A DNA stretch of 64,000 nucleotides from Paenibacillus endophyticus (GTDB lineage Bacteria; Bacillota; Bacilli; Paenibacillales; Paenibacillaceae). The DNA lies in the NCBI RefSeq assembly GCF_014192395.1, contig NZ_JACHXW010000013.1, forward strand, positions 123,937 through 187,936, read 5' to 3'. Below are positions 43,964-51,939 of this stretch, one piece after another. Position 1 is the stretch's first letter, and each line of letters starts with the position of its first letter. The notes beneath the pieces were generated by a model, which had not been told where the DNA came from, searched no databases, and saw only the letters and a program-made list of their open reading frames with translations. Both the position numbers and the translations under genes were made by a program.

Positions 43964-44473
43964 CTATTCGGATTCATCTTGTGTGCTTAGATTGTGAAGC
44001 ACGATGTTCAACAGATTTATTAACCGATCATATTCCTCGTCAGCAATACCCTTCCTGGTTCTAATCTTGACCCGATCGAGCGCCTCCTGCACTTTTGGCA
44101 CAACATCCTGTCCCGATTCTGTCAAATAAAGCTGCTGATAGCGCTTGTCGGTAGTATCCACTTCCCTTCTCACATATCCTTCCGCCTCTAGCTTAGCGAT
44201 TGCCTTGGCGGTAGTCGTCTTGTCAATGAGCAGCTTTTCGCTTAATGCTTTTTGCGTAATTGGCTGATGAAAGGCTATCGCCATTAGGAAAATATACTGC
44301 CCGCTCCCGATTCGATAGGGAGCCAGCTCAGCAGAGATTAAGACTTGCATATGACGGTAGATGGCAGAAATGTACTGTCCGTGAGATCCGGTTTCATGCT
44401 TGTCAGCAGGTTTCCATTGTTCACTCAGTTTACTCGCCCCCAAATAGAATGTTATTGCAACTAATATCATCAT
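43964..44473 (-). CDS. MarR-family regulator
   Basis: About 150-169 residues with a winged helix: QPITQKALSEKLLIDKTTTA, KAIAKLEAEGYVRREVDTTD and KRYQQLYLTE. Dimer helices flank it. The start is unclear: the ATG at 44473 lies between two repeats that look like its own operators, and no ribosome site is seen; a TTG at 44443 or a non-ATG start is possible. Target probably its own promoter region. Confidence 0.8.
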   Translation of the reverse strand: MMILVAITFYLGASKLSEQWKPADKHETGSHGQYISAIYRHMQVLISAELAPYRIGSGQYIFLMAIAFHQPITQKALSEKLLIDKTTTAKAIAKLEAEGYVRREVDTTDKRYQQLYLTESGQDVVPKVQEALDRVKIRTRKGIADEEYDRLINLLNIVLHNLSTQDESE

Positions 44474-44500
44474 ATGAGATATAGAATGCTATTGCAACTA
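44444..44500 (-). promoter_or_regulatory. Direct-repeat operators at the MarR gene
   Basis: ATAGAATGTTATTGCAACTA (44444-44463) and ATAGAATGCTATTGCAACTA (44481-44500) differ at one position. They are 37 bp apart and straddle the 5' end of the gene, a likely autoregulatory site pair. Confidence 0.65.
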
Positions 44501-44975
44501 TTATCTGTAAAAATTTATACGTTTTTTAATGCTCCCTCATTAGCTGTCCATTCTAACGATCAACTTCAATCATTCGCGGTATCTAAGCCTATGGCGCCGC
44601 TTTTATGAATACATGCTTGGTTTGGAGCTTTAAGTAGCAACATTCAAGACCGGAGCGTTGACTCGGGGCACAAGCGTAAACGGCTGAAGCCGTCCTCTGG
44701 CGGCTAAGCTTACGTTTCGCGTAGAAATATAGTGAAAGTTGGCGAAATGATATACTTTCCTATATTTTAAAAAATACATCGCCTAAGGCATATAGCCCCT
44801 GTGGCGATGTATTCAAATCTAATATACGGTTGAACGCCTTTCAGCACTTACTCGTTTCCTGCCGCTACTTCGTTTATAGAGCCTGAACTCCCATCCAGGC
44901 ATCTTGAACGACGGACATTTTAGAGCCAAGACATAACAGCCTTTCTCGGGTAAATGCAGGCATTGCTTTGCAATG
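44501..44975. other. Intergenic region with dispersed hairpin copy 2
   Basis: No gene. The hairpin AATACATCGCC / GGCGATGTATT at 44773-44813 is a near copy of that at 8169-8212 and lies 160 bases after the SRPBCC operon. A run of small antisense frames is noise. Confidence 0.6.
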
Positions 44976-45416
44976 CTAGTAGGCCAATTCCGCCAGTACC
45001 TTGCCAAGTCGGTCAAGGTTCTGTTCATTGCCCTCCATGCAGTAAGGCTTAGCTTGTTCAAACTCCTCTTTTTTCTTAAAAAGCTGACGGAAGGTGACTT
45101 TGGTACGGCCTTCGAACTCCTCAAAGGTAGCCGTTACCTTAAATTCGTGGCCGGATAGATGATCAAACACGACCAGCTCCGGCGGCACGATCTCAACAAA
45201 GACATTGTGGTTAGCATAATCTACGCCATCCGGCCCGTGCATGGTGTATCGCCACGAGCCTCCCGGCCTCATATCGCACTCATGAAACGTATTCGTGAAG
45301 CCTTGCGGCCCCCACCACTTAGCTAACAAATCAGGGGTTGTCCAGGCCCGAAACACAAGCTCCCGAGGGACATCGTACTCGCGCGCAGCCATAAGCTCAT
45401 TCTCGCCTATAGTCAT
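44976..45416 (-). CDS. SRPBCC/AHSA1-domain protein
   Basis: 146 residues, one START-like helix-grip fold (REYDVPRELVFRAWTTPDLL, AKWWGPQGFTNTF, ATFEEFEGRTKVTFRQLF) typical of AHSA1/CalC-like proteins that bind hydrophobic ligands. It follows a paralogue by 4 bases. Confidence 0.88.
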   Translation of the reverse strand: MTIGENELMAAREYDVPRELVFRAWTTPDLLAKWWGPQGFTNTFHECDMRPGGSWRYTMHGPDGVDYANHNVFVEIVPPELVVFDHLSGHEFKVTATFEEFEGRTKVTFRQLFKKKEEFEQAKPYCMEGNEQNLDRLGKVLAELAY

Positions 45417-45420
45417 GAGC

Positions 45421-45861
45421 CTAACTCCCTTCTACTACCTTACCCAGCGAATCCAACATGACGTTTGTTCCGTGTTCCCGTACTTCCAGCGTATCGTGTC
45501 CGTCAAAGAACGCACCTTGCTCCGTGAAAATCAGCTTTGTGCCGCCCTCTACCTTGATCAGCTCGACCGTTGTGATCGAGACGGAAATGCGTATGCCGTC
45601 TGCATCCAGAGAGTAGGTATAGACAATGCGCTGCTCTGGAACAAGCTCCTGGTAAATGGCGTCGAACGTAAAGACCGGTCCTTCCGGCGGCCCGCCGCTG
45701 CTGAACTCGCGCCCTCCGACCTGGAAATCAAAAATGTCTGGCTTCGAAAACCACTTGGCTTTGGCAATCGGATCGGCCCATGCGTGATATACCCGCTCCG
45801 GCGAAGCGGCATACAACCGTTCTACGGCGAAGGTTCCATGCTTAACGAATCGTTCGTTCAT
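45421..45861 (-). CDS. SRPBCC/AHSA1-domain protein, second copy
   Basis: 146 residues with the same fold (TFAVERLYAASPERVYHAWA, KAKWFSKPDIFDFQVGGREF, KVEGGTKLIFTEQGAFFDGH). Its ATG overlaps the stop of the MerR gene. Regulator plus two SRPBCC proteins is a recurrent layout in Bacilli; the ligand is unknown. Confidence 0.88.
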   Translation of the reverse strand: MNERFVKHGTFAVERLYAASPERVYHAWADPIAKAKWFSKPDIFDFQVGGREFSSGGPPEGPVFTFDAIYQELVPEQRIVYTYSLDADGIRISVSITTVELIKVEGGTKLIFTEQGAFFDGHDTLEVREHGTNVMLDSLGKVVEGS

Positions 45862-46364
45862 TAATCTTCCTCCTTATGTTTCGGAACTCCGTCCTCTTCG
45901 GCAAGAAAGTCTCCCAGCAGGTCCAAATGCCGCCCCCAACTCGCTTGCCGATCAATGACCGGTTTCTCAAATTCCATCTTCATCGCTTGCAAAAGGCTCG
46001 TGAAATCTTCAACCGTTAATTCAGCCTTGCCCTGTATAAGCTTAGATACATGTCTGAGCTGCTCCAACAGTTTCTGCTGCAGCTTAATCTGTTCTTGAAT
46101 CTGGTTTATTTGCAAGCCCACGATCTCAAGCAGACTGATCTGCCCGCCGTTTAACACTGACTTAATCTCTTCAAGAGATAAGCCCAGCTCCTTAAGCGAT
46201 AATATCTGGTGCAAACGCGACAAGTCCAATTCATTGTACAGCCTGTGGCCGGATTCCGTTTGTCCCGACGGTGAGAACAATCCGATCTGATCATAAAACC
46301 GCAAAGTTCGAACCGTAAGTCCCGTTAGCTTGGCAATATCCCCGATCTTCCAATGTCTCTTCAT
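45861..46364 (-). CDS. MerR-family regulator of the SRPBCC operon
   Basis: 167 residues: MerR helix-turn-helix WKIGDIAKLTGLTVRTLRFY with wing GLFSPSGQTESGHRLY, then long helices for dimerisation and a short C-terminal tail. It lacks the TipAS domain. Coupled by overlap with the SRPBCC genes and preceded by a promoter with a 19-bp spacer, so it probably controls its own operon. Confidence 0.9.
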   Translation of the reverse strand: MKRHWKIGDIAKLTGLTVRTLRFYDQIGLFSPSGQTESGHRLYNELDLSRLHQILSLKELGLSLEEIKSVLNGGQISLLEIVGLQINQIQEQIKLQQKLLEQLRHVSKLIQGKAELTVEDFTSLLQAMKMEFEKPVIDRQASWGRHLDLLGDFLAEEDGVPKHKEED

Positions 46365-46408
46365 GAACCATCCCCACTCTTTGACGCTAGCTAAATACCG
46401 GTAGCTCC

Positions 46409-46439
46409 ATTGTAAAACATTACGTTACGTAAGGTGCAA
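46409..46439 (-). promoter_or_regulatory. MerR-type promoter with 19-bp spacer
   Basis: On the minus strand TTGCAC (46439-46434) and TACAAT (46414-46409) are 19 bp apart. The spacer contains TTACGTAACGTAA, a near-palindrome suited to a MerR dimer. Confidence 0.8.
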
Positions 46440-46628
46440 CCAAAAAAAGTGCCGCTCTACCAATTTTTTTTGCCCCACTGATTTTGACCGCAAGCTATTG
46501 TGTCTGGGAGCGAATACTAATTCCCAAAGGTTCTAAATATGAGGACACGGTTCACCGCGCTGTTTGTTACGGCAAGTTCTAGGGCTTTCCTTAGCGAAAT
46601 GGTGCTATTATCAAAATGGAAAGTTCGC

Positions 46629-46682
46629 TTTACATTTCTTGCGTTGCGCGATATACTCCCCTTATGGGAAGCTAGCTTTCCA
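46629..46682 (+). promoter_or_regulatory. Promoter of XRE/membrane operon
   Basis: TTTACA (46629-46634), 17-bp spacer, TATACT (46652-46657). A small dyad GGAAGCTAGCTTTCC follows at about 46668-46682, just before the ribosome site, and may be the XRE operator. Confidence 0.65.
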
Positions 46683-46699
46683 TATGGAGGGTGAACGCA

Positions 46700-46906
46700 T
46701 TGAACAACCGTTTAGAAGAAATCCGCAAGCAACGCGGAATTAAGCAAGAAGAATTAGCGATGGCTCTTGAAGTGTCAAGGCAAACGATTGGTTCGCTGGA
46801 AAACGGACGATATAACCCATCGATTCTTTTAGCGTTCAAGATTGCTCGGTTTTTCGGTATGAGTATCGAAGAAATCTTTATTTATGAGGAGGATGAACAC
46901 GTATGA
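46700..46906 (+). CDS. XRE-family regulator, 68 residues
   Basis: A single helix-turn-helix (RLEEIRKQRGIKQEELAMAL, EVSRQTIGSLENGRYNPS) of the short YozG-like class. TTG at 46700 is 5-9 bases after GGAGGGTGA, better than GTG at 46691, which lies inside that site. Coupled to the membrane protein by overlap of start and stop. Confidence 0.85.
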   Translation: MNNRLEEIRKQRGIKQEELAMALEVSRQTIGSLENGRYNPSILLAFKIARFFGMSIEEIFIYEEDEHV

Positions 46907-47334
46907 AAAAAACGATCTCACCTTATTTTCTGACCGTTGTAGGCTTAGGACTACTAGTAGGTGGTGTGTACTTCATCAAAACAATTGAAGATACACAAGG
47001 TGTGCTGCGAGCGTTGCCTTATATCTGTTTTGGGCTTGGCTGTGGTATTTTCGGTCACGGTATGGGAGAAGTAATCGTCCAACGCGCTATGAAGAATAAT
47101 CCCGCCGCCGCAAAGCAGCTAGAGATTGACAAGAAAGATGAGCGTAATTTGGCAATCGCAAATCGGGCAAAAGCGAAAGCATATGACATGATGGTTTTTA
47201 TGTTTGGAGCCTTAATTACGGCAATTGCCTTGATGAATATAGATTTAACCATGGTATTGCTATTGGTTTTTGCCTATCTGATTATCGTTGGATATAACTC
47301 TTATTACCGATTCAAGTACCAGAAAGAGATGTAA
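46903..47334 (+). CDS. Small membrane protein paired with XRE regulator
   Basis: 143 residues, four membrane helices (about 8-25, 37-55, 95-112, 115-133) and a charged central loop (EIDKKDERNLAIANRAKAKA). Its ATG overlaps the XRE stop. The loop motif resembles DUF2178/DUF6442-type membrane proteins; function unknown. Confidence 0.75.
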   Translation: MKKTISPYFLTVVGLGLLVGGVYFIKTIEDTQGVLRALPYICFGLGCGIFGHGMGEVIVQRAMKNNPAAAKQLEIDKKDERNLAIANRAKAKAYDMMVFMFGALITAIALMNIDLTMVLLLVFAYLIIVGYNSYYRFKYQKEM

Positions 47335-47393
47335 TTAATTTCTTTTTTTTGAAAAGTCATATTTAACCCTGTTAATCAAAAGGAATGGTGACA

Positions 47394-47582
47394 ATGACGA
47401 AATTATTTTACAGTGGTTTAAAATATGGAGAAAATGATGTGGAAATAAAATTATTGGTTGATATACAAAATGATTGGTTCGAAATCATGCATACTAAGGA
47501 AGTGTCTCAAGTAATGAATAAATCAACAGGTCAATATATCATAGTTAATCGAAGCTCCTTGAAATTTGAGGTTGTTTCATAA
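47394..47582 (+). CDS. Small hypothetical protein, 62 residues
   Basis: Beta-rich short protein (MTKLFYSGLKYGENDVEIKL) with no cysteine or membrane helix. AAAGGAATGG precedes; ATG at 47385 or 47394 could be used. It has coding-like composition but I recognise no family. Confidence 0.5.
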   Translation: MTKLFYSGLKYGENDVEIKLLVDIQNDWFEIMHTKEVSQVMNKSTGQYIIVNRSSLKFEVVS

Positions 47583-47679
47583 TAAGAAAACAAGGCGGAA
47601 CCGATTCCCGCTTCAGCTTGTACGCAAAGCGCTCAACCACTTCAATGGAGCGTTTCAGCTAACCAATTATAAAATAAAA

Positions 47680-47715
47680 GCCGGGAATCTCTCCACTAGG
47701 AAGACTCCCGGCCTG
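47680..47715 (-). terminator. Terminator of trpB
   Basis: GCCGGGA / TCCCGGC stem with extension, followed on the minus strand by TTTTATTTTAT. Lies about 100 bases after the trpB stop. Confidence 0.7.
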
Positions 47716-47811
47716 CTATTCCTAATTCTAAACCATTCGTTTCAATTGCGAATTGCGACCGTCCTCGTCGTCCTGCACCTTATCTCGCATAGATGCAGCC
47801 TGCGACTGTTT

Positions 47812-48972
47812 TTATTTAATCATCTGAAATACTTGCTCAACGTCTTTGTCACCGCGGCCGGACAGGTTAACGATCAGGATTTGATCCTGATTCATCGTCG
47901 GCGCCAGCTTCTTAGCGTAGGCAATTGCGTGCGCGCTCTCCAACGCAGGGATAATTCCTTCCGTACGTGACAGCTCCTGGAACGCTTCCAGCACTTCATC
48001 ATTGGTAACCGTCGCGTATTCGGCGCGTCCCGTCACCTTCAAGTGGCTATGCTCCGGCCCGATGCCCGGATAATCAAGCCCTGCCGCGATCGAATACGTC
48101 TTCCGCGGCTGGCCTTCCTCGTCCAGCAGTACCAAGCACTTGAAACCGTGAATCATGCCCGGAACGCCTTCCGTTAAGGTCGGGGCTTGATCGGGTTCAA
48201 CGCCAATCAGGCGAACGCTTGGCTCGTCGATGTAATGAGCGAATGCACCAATCGCATTGCTGCCTCCGCCCGCACAAGCTACCACTGCATCAGGCAAACG
48301 GCCTTCCTTCTCCAAAATCTGCTGCTTCGACTCTTCGCTGATGACCGCTTGAAAATGCTTGACCATCGTCGGAAAAGGATGCGGACCAACCGCGGAACCG
48401 AGCAAATAAAATGTGTTTTTATAATTGCGAACCAGATCACCTAGTGCTTCATCAACGGCGTCCTTCAGACGACCTTGACCCTTATCAACCGCTACGACGG
48501 TAGCACCGAGCAGCTCCATCCGGAACACATTAAGCGCCTGGCGGCGCATATCTTCGGCTCCCATATAGATGACGCATTCCATATTAAACATGGCGCAGGC
48601 CGTTGCGGTTGCGACACCGTGCTGGCCAGCACCCGTTTCAGCAATGATCCGCTTCGCGCCCATCCGCTTGGCAAGCAGAATCTGACCTATGGCGTTGTTG
48701 ATCTTATGCGCCCCAGTATGATTCAGATCTTCGCGCTTCAAATAAATTTTGGGCCCTCCCCATGCTTTGGACAGCCGCTCCGCATACGTCAGCGGGCTCT
48801 TGCGGCCAACATATTCACGCAGGTAATAGCTAAGCTCTTCCTGGAATTCCGGATCTTCTTTGAACCTGTAAAATTGCTCGCTCAAATAATTTAGCACTTC
48901 TTGCAATTCCGGCGGAACGAAGCTGCCTCCGAATTCCCCGAAGTATCCCTCTTGCTGCAACTGTTGGTCCAT
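47812..48972 (-). CDS. trpB: Tryptophan synthase beta chain, stand-alone
   Basis: 386 residues of TrpB1 type (GYFGEFGGSFVPPELQEVLN) with the PLP lysine Lys90 in HTGAHKINN, the phosphate-binding loop CAGGGSNAIG and the catalytic Glu in AETGAGQHG. It joins indole and serine to tryptophan. There is no trpA or other trp gene beside it, so it is an extra or orphan copy. GGAGGCG ribosome site. An inverted repeat lies just upstream. Confidence 0.95.
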   Translation of the reverse strand: MDQQLQQEGYFGEFGGSFVPPELQEVLNYLSEQFYRFKEDPEFQEELSYYLREYVGRKSPLTYAERLSKAWGGPKIYLKREDLNHTGAHKINNAIGQILLAKRMGAKRIIAETGAGQHGVATATACAMFNMECVIYMGAEDMRRQALNVFRMELLGATVVAVDKGQGRLKDAVDEALGDLVRNYKNTFYLLGSAVGPHPFPTMVKHFQAVISEESKQQILEKEGRLPDAVVACAGGGSNAIGAFAHYIDEPSVRLIGVEPDQAPTLTEGVPGMIHGFKCLVLLDEEGQPRKTYSIAAGLDYPGIGPEHSHLKVTGRAEYATVTNDEVLEAFQELSRTEGIIPALESAHAIAYAKKLAPTMNQDQILIVNLSGRGDKDVEQVFQMIK

Positions 48973-48998
48973 AAAGTAAGCGCCTCCATATAATAAAA

Positions 48999-49025
48999 TG
49001 GTAATCTCTCACAACTATATTACCA
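48999..49025 (-). promoter_or_regulatory. Inverted repeat upstream of trpB
   Basis: TGGTAAT / ATTACCA arms, 7 bp perfect with a 13-base centre, end 27 bases before the trpB ATG. It may be an operator or a leader hairpin. No T-box or trp attenuator features are seen. Confidence 0.45.
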
Positions 49026-49117
49026 TTATTCTAGCTATATTTTATATACGAGTTTTGCTAACCGATAGAATGATTACTAAGCTAAATGGCAAGCTTTCGC
49101 CGACTGGATGAAGACAA

Positions 49118-49153
49118 AAAATCCTTGAATCTGCAAGATTCAAGGATTTTCTT
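49118..49153 (-). terminator. Terminator downstream of the sugar O-acetyltransferase
   Basis: Perfect 15-bp stem AAAATCCTTGAATCT / AGATTCAAGGATTTT (49118-49132, 49136-49150). Confidence 0.85.
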
Positions 49154-49237
49154 TAAATAGATCTCCGACTCGGTTACCGTCATGACTTAACCCTGATGCT
49201 CGTTCCCCGCCTCTACCGGATTCCCGCTATCCGGGCT

Positions 49238-50018
49238 TCAGTCGCGCCAGTTCTCTGTTATGTTCTGGAATTGTTTCAATTCGGAAGCTCTGAGCATGTA
49301 CAGAGCAATAGGATCGTTTGGCTTCATAATACCGTTGAAGATGCCGACCAATAGGCCTTCACAGTCGCAACGAAACCCAAAGCTCGGCAAATACGGCACT
49401 CTGCCATCGTCCTTACTTAAACTCAATTTTTTGTCTTTATAATAATATTCCTTGTCATGGTCATTAATTTCACGCAGTACACGGCAGGGATTGCCGACTG
49501 CAACCACGTTGGAAGGAATATCTTTCGTTACAACGCTTCCTGCGCCAATAACGGTATTATCACCAATTTTGACTCCTGGAACAATGATAGCGCCCGCACC
49601 AATCCAAACATTCCGGCCAATATGCACCGGCAGATTAAATTGTGTAACATTTTCGCGAAGATGAGGAACAATGGGATGCCCTGCTGTAGCTACCGTTACA
49701 TTAGGACCAAACATCGTATGGTCTCCCACATAAAATATGGGTGTCATCTACCATAGTCAGATTAAAGTTAGCATAAATACCTTTTCCAAAATGTACATGC
49801 TTTCCACCCCAGTTTGCATGAAACGGTGGTTCAATATAACAGTCGTCACCTAATTCGGCAAACATTTCCTTCATAAGCTGTTTACGCTTCTCCGCCTCGG
49901 ACGGACGCGTTGCGTTAAAATCATATAGTATCTCCAGACATTTGCCCTGTTCATTCAATAACTCTTCATCGGTACAGTTGTACAGCTCACCCGTATGCAT
50001 TTTCTCATATGTTGTCAT
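49238..50018 (-). pseudogene. Maltose O-acetyltransferase-like gene with one-base frameshift
   Basis: The N-terminal frame (MTTYEKMHTGELYNCTDEEL, then HFGKGIYANFNLTMVDDTHI) is the MAA domain and start of the left-handed beta helix. At 49732-49735 an A run (T run on the coding strand) has one base too many; removing it gives VDDTHIYVGDHTMFGPNVTV and continues the hexapeptide repeats with catalytic His in TAGHP. The reunited protein would acetylate sugars such as maltose or galactoside with acetyl-CoA. A ~55-residue tail after the usual end (GRVPYLPSFGFRCDCEGLLV...) is not normal for the family. Confidence 0.85.
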
Positions 50019-50040
50019 TTAATGATCCTCCAGTATCACT

Positions 50041-50529
50041 CTACTTCAATTCCACAATTCGATTGATCTCGGTGCCTTCCGTATTTTTGCCGAGCAGCCT
50101 GTGGAACAAAAACTTCACCATCTTGAATTTGTTGCCTGTATCCCAGTATTCGGCAGTTTCAGCCTCTACCTTGATAAGGACGAGGTTCGGATCATCCACA
50201 TGGGTTTCCAAAAACTTCTCGTATGCCGGACTCCAAAATTGCTTCAATTTCTCGGTGCTCTCCACCAACTCAGCCTTGCCTCGAATGGAGACGAACGATT
50301 TGCCTGCATAGGCGATATTGACATGTGAATTCCGCAGCAGCTCATGGAATTTACCCGTATCTTTTTTCGTCAAAAACCATAGATCGCCATCAAACTCGAC
50401 GTCCTGCGTTTTCATAGGACGCGACACAAGCCCCTCCTCCGACACAGTCGTCAGCATTGCAATTTCAATTTCTTTAATCAATTCATGGACCGTTTCAATC
50501 GCTTCCCGATTTTCTGAACTTGAATGCAT
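50041..50529 (-). CDS. PNPOx-like (general stress protein 26) flavin-binding protein
   Basis: 162 residues, split-barrel FMN-binding fold: IEIAMLTTVSEEGLVSRPMK, DGDLWFLTKKDTGKFHELLR and VNIAYAGKSFVSIRGKAELV are typical of the GSP26/YdaG family. Probably an FMN or F420-type oxidoreductase of unknown substrate in general stress. Alone, with GGAAAGGTG ribosome site. Confidence 0.88.
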   Translation of the reverse strand: MHSSSENREAIETVHELIKEIEIAMLTTVSEEGLVSRPMKTQDVEFDGDLWFLTKKDTGKFHELLRNSHVNIAYAGKSFVSIRGKAELVESTEKLKQFWSPAYEKFLETHVDDPNLVLIKVEAETAEYWDTGNKFKMVKFLFHRLLGKNTEGTEINRIVELK

Positions 50530-50688
50530 CGGCAGTTCACCTTTCCAAAGGGTATTTTCATTTAGTATGGCATTTAATGCATTGTGCCAAACCCTAGGAA
50601 TAGCATTCTGTTCAAACTAAGGCGAGTCATCCCCCTGCGGCTAGGTCGTATTTTAGGTAGGAATACAATATCTCTAACTAAAAGACAA

Positions 50689-51939
50689 CTAAACCCATGC
50701 ATCGTTCGAATATCCGCGAGCTTCCCAATAGCCCACATGCTCGCCCTTGATAAGCTCGATCCGATTCAGCCATTTCACCGACTTGTACGCATACATTTTC
50801 GGCACAATCAAACGAACAGGACCGCCCAGATCGCTTGGAATCGGCTTGCCATCATGCATAACCGCAACGATAACATCATCCATATCGGCTTGCTCAAGCG
50901 TAAGTGTGTCCGTGTACACGCCATCTCCGGAATAAAACTTCACCGTCTCAGCTCCCGGCTTCACGCCGGCTAATTTCAGCAGCTCTTTGAGCGGAATGCC
51001 CTCCCATGTGTTTTTGTACACCGACCAGCCCGTCACACAGTGAAAATCGCTCACTTGAACCGTCCGCTTCAGTGCCACGAACTTCTCCCAGTCCCATTGA
51101 AACGATTGATTGACGAGCCCATCAATCTTGAACGACCAATCCGCATTCGTAAAAGAAGGAATCGGTGTGACCGTGTACACCCGGAACTGCCCAATCGCAC
51201 CGCCACCAATCGGAGGAGCCGATGCCGGGAGCGGCTGAGGTGCCGGAATGAGCGCATTGGCATCGTTCTCGATCAGCTTGTCGATCGTCTGGCTCCCGCC
51301 AACGCTGCCAAGCGAGGTGCCGAGCCATTTTAAGAACGAGGGGCCAACCGTCACAGCAAGACCGAGCCCGATCGCGCCGCGTATGAACGCTTTTCGCGTA
51401 TAGACGGCCTGCGGCGAGCCTGCTGCTGGGTGCAAAGATGCAGACTCCGCATCCTTCCGCTCATCCTTGATCGTGCGCCGGTTCGGCTCCTTCAGCCATT
51501 TGACCCGCGTAATGGAGTGGTAGATGATATAAGGCAGCCCGATCCACGTCAACAAATCGTGTACCGTCAGCGCAACGTTGGATACAGCCGGACCAACCGC
51601 CTTGAACTGCCACAACAGCACGCCGGAACCGAACCAGCCAAGCAGCAGTCCGAGCACGACCAGTACGTTAAACCGCTGCCACGGTTTTTGCTTCAGCTGC
51701 TTCCAATGCTTGCCCGCGAGCAGCAGATAATAGACGACAGGCAGTATCGACGCGATACCGACGACGATATGCGCCCACTTGATCCAAACTCGGCCTTCGC
51801 CTAGAAAACCGCGCCAAAAGCCGCCGATGAGAATAAGTCCGGTCAGCGCTAAAATCACTACAATCCAGCCATTCCAAGCATGCAGCGAAACGAGCTTCTT
51901 CCCGTAGCCCTTGCGCAATCGCTCAATTAGTCCGCTCAT
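50689..51939 (-). CDS. Membrane-fused molybdopterin oxidoreductase (MsrP/YedY-like with haem-type membrane domain)
   Basis: 416 residues. Residues 15-150 hold four or more membrane helices with conserved His at 20, 57, 127 and 141 for b-type haem, functionally like MsrQ/YedZ. A fifth helix near 185-203 (AFIRGAIGLGLAVTVGPSFL) anchors the outside domain. Residues 250-410 are a sulfite-oxidase/YedY molybdopterin fold with the Mo-ligand Cys301 in SDFHCVTGWS. In proteobacteria MsrPQ reduces methionine sulfoxide in the envelope using quinone electrons. The gene overlaps the histidine kinase gene by one base, so one operon. Confidence 0.85.
   Translation of the reverse strand: MSGLIERLRKGYGKKLVSLHAWNGWIVVILALTGLILIGGFWRGFLGEGRVWIKWAHIVVGIASILPVVYYLLLAGKHWKQLKQKPWQRFNVLVVLGLLLGWFGSGVLLWQFKAVGPAVSNVALTVHDLLTWIGLPYIIYHSITRVKWLKEPNRRTIKDERKDAESASLHPAAGSPQAVYTRKAFIRGAIGLGLAVTVGPSFLKWLGTSLGSVGGSQTIDKLIENDANALIPAPQPLPASAPPIGGGAIGQFRVYTVTPIPSFTNADWSFKIDGLVNQSFQWDWEKFVALKRTVQVSDFHCVTGWSVYKNTWEGIPLKELLKLAGVKPGAETVKFYSGDGVYTDTLTLEQADMDDVIVAVMHDGKPIPSDLGGPVRLIVPKMYAYKSVKWLNRIELIKGEHVGYWEARGYSNDAWV

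Noticed and set aside
44819..45124. 101-residue minus-strand ORF overlapping the SRPBCC gene
   Set aside because: Out-of-frame shadow; the SRPBCC frame 44976-45416 is clearly real.
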